Shown one piece after another: positions 61,079 through 64,000 of a stretch of 64,000 nt of DNA. Position 1 is the first letter of the stretch; each line of letters starts with the position of its first letter. The position numbers and the translations under genes were made by a program. The notes under the pieces were generated by a model that had not been told where the DNA came from, ran no database searches, and worked only from the letters and a program-made list of their open reading frames with translations. The stretch comes from Methylocella tundrae (GTDB taxonomy: Bacteria > Pseudomonadota > Alphaproteobacteria > Rhizobiales > Beijerinckiaceae): contig NZ_CABFMQ020000087.1 of the NCBI RefSeq assembly GCF_901905185.1, forward strand, positions 62,001 to 126,000. The letters are read 5' to 3'.

Positions 61079-62041
61079 TCAACTCAAGTCGCTGCGCGGA
61101 TTATAGGGCTTTCCGCTCTCCCATTTGCGCATCAAATTCGTAAGTTCCGGGTCTGACTCATCCGGGAGCACGATGCGCAATGTAACAAGGAGGTCGCCGG
61201 CGGCCCCATGCGGATTGGGAAGGCCCTTGCCGCGCAGACGCAGGGTCCGGCCGCCATTCGAGCCAGCCGGAATGGCAAGCTCGACGGCGCCGTCAAGGGT
61301 CGGCGCATTGACCTTGCCGCCGAGCACGGCCTCATAAAGCGTCACGGGCAGATCGAGCCGCAGGTCGCGTCCTTCGACACGGAAAAAGGGATGCCTGGCG
61401 ATTTTGACGGTGACGATGGCGTCGCCCGGTTCGCCTCCGGAGGGGCTCTGATGACCCTGGCGTTTGAGGCGGATCTGCTTGCCGTCTTCGATCCCGGCCG
61501 GGATCGTGACCTCAAGGGTGCGTCCCGTCGCAAGCGTTACACGCGCTGCGCCGCCCTTGACCGCCTCACCGAGGCTCACGGTCACGCTCGCCTGGATGTC
61601 CTCGCCGCGGGGCTGCGGCGCGGCGGCTCCGCGCCCGCCTCTGCGGCCAGCCGCGCCAAACAGCTCGCTGAAGATATCACCGGCTTCGAAGCCGCCAGGG
61701 CCAGCGCCCGGACGCCCGCCGCCGAAATTAAACTCGAAACCTTCAAAACCGGGGCCGGCATGAGCCCGACGGCCAGCGCCCGGTCCCCCGGCGGCAAATC
61801 CCTCAAATCCTGGATGGCGCGGCTTGCCTTCGGCGTCGATCTCGCCGCGGTCGAAAGCCCCCCGCTTTTTTTCATCGCCCAGAATCTCGTAGGCGGAGCC
61901 GATCTCGGCGAATTTTTCCTTCGCTTTCGGCTCCTTGCTCTGATCCGGATGGAATTTTTTGGCGAGTTTACGGAAAGCTGATTTGATCTCGGCCGCCGAT
62001 GCGGTTTTGGCGACTCCCAGAACAGTATAAGGATCACGCAT
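61079..62041 (-). CDS. CbpA-like DnaJ-domain co-chaperone
   Basis: A 320-residue protein with an N-terminal J domain (MRDPYTVLGVAKTASAAEIK, HPD motif in KKFHPDQSKEPKAKE), a Gly/Phe-rich linker of about 50 residues (GAGRRAHAGPGFEGFEFNFGG), and the two C-terminal substrate-binding beta domains (VTVSLGEAVKGGAARVTL). The zinc-finger domain of DnaJ is missing, so it belongs to the CbpA/type II class that assists DnaK. It likely shares a transcript with the DUF1499 gene. Confidence 0.93.
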   Translation of the reverse strand: MRDPYTVLGVAKTASAAEIKSAFRKLAKKFHPDQSKEPKAKEKFAEIGSAYEILGDEKKRGAFDRGEIDAEGKPRHPGFEGFAAGGPGAGRRAHAGPGFEGFEFNFGGGRPGAGPGGFEAGDIFSELFGAAGRRGGRGAAAPQPRGEDIQASVTVSLGEAVKGGAARVTLATGRTLEVTIPAGIEDGKQIRLKRQGHQSPSGGEPGDAIVTVKIARHPFFRVEGRDLRLDLPVTLYEAVLGGKVNAPTLDGAVELAIPAGSNGGRTLRLRGKGLPNPHGAAGDLLVTLRIVLPDESDPELTNLMRKWESGKPYNPRSDLS

Positions 62042-62233
62042 GAATTGAGCCCACTCCCACGCTCGCCCTGCATTGGCGCGAACGCCTATGTCTCTTCTCG
62101 AATTTGGGGGATGTCCAAGCGCGGCGCAAGGCTTGCCGCGCTTTATCGCGACGCTTGCGGCAAAGTTTGTGACAAATGTTTGGCGCAGTGGCGAAAATAT
62201 AGAGCGTTTACCGATTAGGCAAACCCTGACGGG

Positions 62234-62749
62234 TCAACCTTTTTTCGAAGGATTGATTTGAGCGATCGTCCACTCGTCGCCCTTGTCGGAGCAGGCGACG
62301 CCCTGCATCGACTGGGAGCCGCTTTTGCTGTCGATGTCCGTTCTGAAAGCGCGACAGATTTTGGCGTCCGACGCATAGGCATTGCCGAGCGGAGCGAAAG
62401 AGCCTTTGGCGCCGGATTCCGGATTATCCCACGACACGAGCGAGCCGTTGCCCTGCGGATCAAGCGCCGTCGACAGAGCGGCCCTGGCCCTGCGCCAATC
62501 CTCGGGGTTGAGCTGACGCTCCAGCGCCGAACTTGGAATGGCGCCCGTCGCATCCTCGTTGGAGGTCGCGAGAGTAGCGATCGGCATGGACACGGCGCAG
62601 CCCGCGAGGGTCATGGCCATACAGGCCAAAGGCAGCCATCGAGCCGCGACGCCATGCGCGCGGCACAAGTCCGGCGGCGATGATGTAAACCGGGAAAGCC
62701 TGGAGACAGATTGTGTTTGATGATAATGCCGCACGAGCCGTCCCGTCAC
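62234..62749 (-). CDS. RT0821/Lpp0805 family surface lipoprotein
   Basis: An exported lipoprotein with lipobox LAGC preceded by WLPLACMAMT. The mature part (RQLNPEDWRRARAALSTAL, WDNPESGAKGSFAPLG, CRAFRTDIDSKSG, GVACSDKGDEWTI) matches the RT0821/Lpp0805 family of surface antigens and 17-kDa-antigen relatives in alphaproteobacteria. The long frame has 171 residues; the true start is uncertain, as a TTG about 16 residues before the lipobox would give a better signal peptide. Function unknown. Confidence 0.75.
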   Translation of the reverse strand: MTGRLVRHYHQTQSVSRLSRFTSSPPDLCRAHGVAARWLPLACMAMTLAGCAVSMPIATLATSNEDATGAIPSSALERQLNPEDWRRARAALSTALDPQGNGSLVSWDNPESGAKGSFAPLGNAYASDAKICRAFRTDIDSKSGSQSMQGVACSDKGDEWTIAQINPSKKG

Positions 62750-62793
62750 GAATTAAGCCGCTCGCGAAAGAGTTACTTTAAGGAGATTTAGCC

Positions 62794-63408
62794 TTGAACA
62801 AGTTAACGGGGCGTGACTTCACCGAGGCCGGGGAGCCCTTCGATCTGTTTGATTCCTGGCTCACTGAGGCGCGCAAGAGCGAGGTGAACGATCCCGAAGC
62901 GATGGCGCTCGCAACCGTCGACGCCAACGGCCTGCCGGACGTGCGCATGGTGCTGTTGAAGGAGGCAAAGCCGAAAGGTTTTGTCTTTTACAGCAACGCC
63001 GAAAGCGCCAAGGGACGGGAGCTTCAGGCAAATCCCAAGGCGGCCGGCGTGCTGCATTGGAAATCGCTGCGCCGGCAGGTCCGCTTTCGCGGAGCGGTCG
63101 AGCGCGTTTCGGACACCGAGGCCGACGCCTATTTCGCCAGCAGAGCTCTGCAAAGCCGCATCGGCGCCTGGGCGAGCCAGCAATCGCGTCCGCTCGAAAG
63201 CCGCTTCGCGCTCGAAACGGCGGTCGCCAAATATGCCGCGAAATTCGCCTTCGGGGAAATTCCGAGGCCGCCCTATTGGGTCGGCTATCGCGTCGCGCCG
63301 GTCTATATTGAATTCTGGTCGGACGGCGCTTTTCGTCTGCACGATCGAATTGTGTTCGAGCGCGCAACGCCTGACGCGCCGTGGCGCAAGGAACGGCTCT
63401 ATCCATGA
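62794..63408 (+). CDS. pdxH: Pyridoxamine 5'-phosphate oxidase
   Basis: A 204-residue FMN enzyme making pyridoxal phosphate from pyridoxine- or pyridoxamine-phosphate. The FMN-binding [20 protein letters not shown] and the C-terminal signature [23 protein letters not shown] (given in parts: [14 protein letters not shown], ending RLYP) are as expected. The start is TTG with AAGGAG 8 bases ahead. It overlaps the Nudix gene by four bases. Confidence 0.95.
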   Translation: MNKLTGRDFTEAGEPFDLFDSWLTEARKSEVNDPEAMALATVDANGLPDVRMVLLKEAKPKGFVFYSNAESAKGRELQANPKAAGVLHWKSLRRQVRFRGAVERVSDTEADAYFASRALQSRIGAWASQQSRPLESRFALETAVAKYAAKFAFGEIPRPPYWVGYRVAPVYIEFWSDGAFRLHDRIVFERATPDAPWRKERLYP

Positions 63409-63893
63409 GCGCGATCGAGGCTGAGCCGCCGCGGCTCTATCCGAGCCGCCCCTTCCTTGCCGTGAGCATCGCCGTCTTCCGCGCCGGCAAGGTGCTGATG
63501 GCGACGCGCACACGGGCGCCTTTCATCAACGCTTTCTCGCTGCCCGGCGGCCTCGTCGAAACCGGCGAAACCCTGGCCGAGGCCGCTTTGCGCGAACTTC
63601 GCGAAGAGGTCGACGTCGAGGCGCGCGTCATCGCATTCAACCGCCATGTCGAATCGATTGAACGCGACGACGCCCGCGGCATCAAACGCCATTTCGTCAT
63701 CGCTTCTTTTATCGGCGAATGGATCGCGGGCGAAGGGACGCCGGGTCTTGAAGCCGGAGAAGTCGTCTGGGTTGAGCCATCACAACTTTCGCGGCTTCAT
63801 TGCACCCCCCATACCGCCGAAGTCGTGGCTGGCGCGGCGGCGATGCTTGAATCAGGTCGATTTAACTTGCCGGAAAGCGGCGTAAGCTTATGA
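63405..63893 (+). CDS. Nudix hydrolase
   Basis: A 162-residue hydrolase of nucleoside diphosphate-linked compounds. The Nudix box is complete: [20 protein letters not shown] followed by EVDVEA, matching G-x5-E-x7-R-E-U-x-E-E-x-G-U with Val/Asp at the last variable place. The N-terminal [19 protein letters not shown] supports an ADP-ribose or ADP-sugar type enzyme, but the substrate is uncertain. ATGA overlap with pdxH sets the start. Confidence 0.92.
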   Translation: MSAIEAEPPRLYPSRPFLAVSIAVFRAGKVLMATRTRAPFINAFSLPGGLVETGETLAEAALRELREEVDVEARVIAFNRHVESIERDDARGIKRHFVIASFIGEWIAGEGTPGLEAGEVVWVEPSQLSRLHCTPHTAEVVAGAAAMLESGRFNLPESGVSL

Positions 63894-63920
63894 ATGCGCT
63901 TTCACAACCGGCGAATTAAA

Positions 63921-64000
63921 ATGGCAGCGGTCCTTCTGACGCCTCTCAAAAGCTGGCTGCGCGTCATTATCGCCGCTGCGACCGTCGGGGCGGTGTGCTC
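63921..64000 (+). CDS. Start of an exported protein, cut by the window end
   Basis: ATG opens a frame that stays open to the window edge: MAAVLLTPLKSWLRVIIAAA, continuing hydrophobic, which looks like a signal peptide. In related genomes a TIGR02301-type exported protein often follows this Nudix gene; that assignment is from memory and the visible part is too short to test it. Confidence 0.4.
   Translation, partial: MAAVLLTPLKSWLRVIIAAATVGAVC

Noticed and set aside
1..64000. CRISPR arrays, insertion sequences, toxin-antitoxin pairs
   Set aside because: No regularly spaced direct repeats, transposase motifs or recognisable toxin-antitoxin pairs were found on reading both strands.

Overview
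The window reads as a piece of chromosome from an alphaproteobacterium of the order Hyphomicrobiales (Rhizobiales), possibly near Beijerinckiaceae/Methylocella. The reasons are its GC-rich coding DNA, the families present (DUF1467, RT0821/Lpp0805-type lipoprotein, MetX-MetW, DapE, DUF971 beside moaA, the imuA-imuB-dnaE2 mutagenesis cassette with a GTTC-N7-GTTC SOS box) and promoter-like motifs typical of alphaproteobacteria (GGAAC-N16-CGTT, TTAA-N7-TTAA). The genus is inference. No phage, transposase, integrase, CRISPR array or plasmid function was seen. Most of the window is ordinary chromosomal housekeeping with small accessory modules.

Layout. 0-6.7 kb: end of dcd, a cytochrome b561, dapE, panD, the metX-metW pair, ppa and an acetyltransferase. 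6.8-10.5 kb: an O-antigen-ligase-like membrane protein, several very small genes and an outer-membrane barrel protein. 10.5-16.6 kb: a hairpin-rich non-coding leader and then a tightly overlapping seven-gene Mrp-type cation/proton antiporter operon in the order E-F-G-B-C-D-D', which matches the cation module of archaeal Mbh complexes rather than the usual mrpA-G order. 16.6-24.2 kb: two alpha/beta hydrolases, a DUF1269 protein, an AI-2E-type exporter, and a patatin-GntP permease pair. 24.6-31.1 kb: a TetR regulator facing a three-gene heavy-metal-type RND efflux operon. 31.5-38.9 kb: tRNA-Lys, DUF1467, an L,D-transpeptidase, DUF971, moaA, an S24 repressor with a small downstream gene, the Fe-S carrier ApbC, an orphan solute-binding protein and a beta-hydroxyacid dehydrogenase.

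39-43 kb: a periplasmic SUOX-fold molybdoenzyme with its membrane cytochrome b, preceded by an ECF-sigma-like promoter and a divergent small secreted peptide, then a ClC exchanger. 43-48.8 kb: the SOS mutasome imuA-imuB-dnaE2. 48.9-54 kb: TerC, pyroglutamyl peptidase, a second DUF900 lipoprotein hydrolase, an AT-rich stretch, a small conserved protein and a PfpI/DJ-1 protein. 53.3-57.4 kb: assimilatory sulfate uptake and reduction (cysH divergent from cysTWA, with no binding protein). 57.5-64 kb: tandem DedA proteins, a secreted peptide with a general-stress-type promoter, a metallo-beta-lactamase-fold hydrolase, DUF1499, a CbpA-like DnaJ protein, a lipoprotein, pdxH and a Nudix hydrolase.

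Themes that link genes: sulfur and methionine metabolism (metX-metW, cysH, cysTWA), molybdenum cofactor synthesis (moaA) with a molybdoenzyme, envelope maintenance (L,D-transpeptidase, DedA, outer-membrane proteins), ion homeostasis (Mrp, ClC, TerC, RND) and DNA-damage response (imuABC, possibly the S24 repressor). No clearly undescribed system was proven. The best leads are the Mbh-ordered antiporter with its structured leader, the molybdoenzyme locus with an acidic insertion and ECF-like promoter, and the S24 repressor with its small partner gene.
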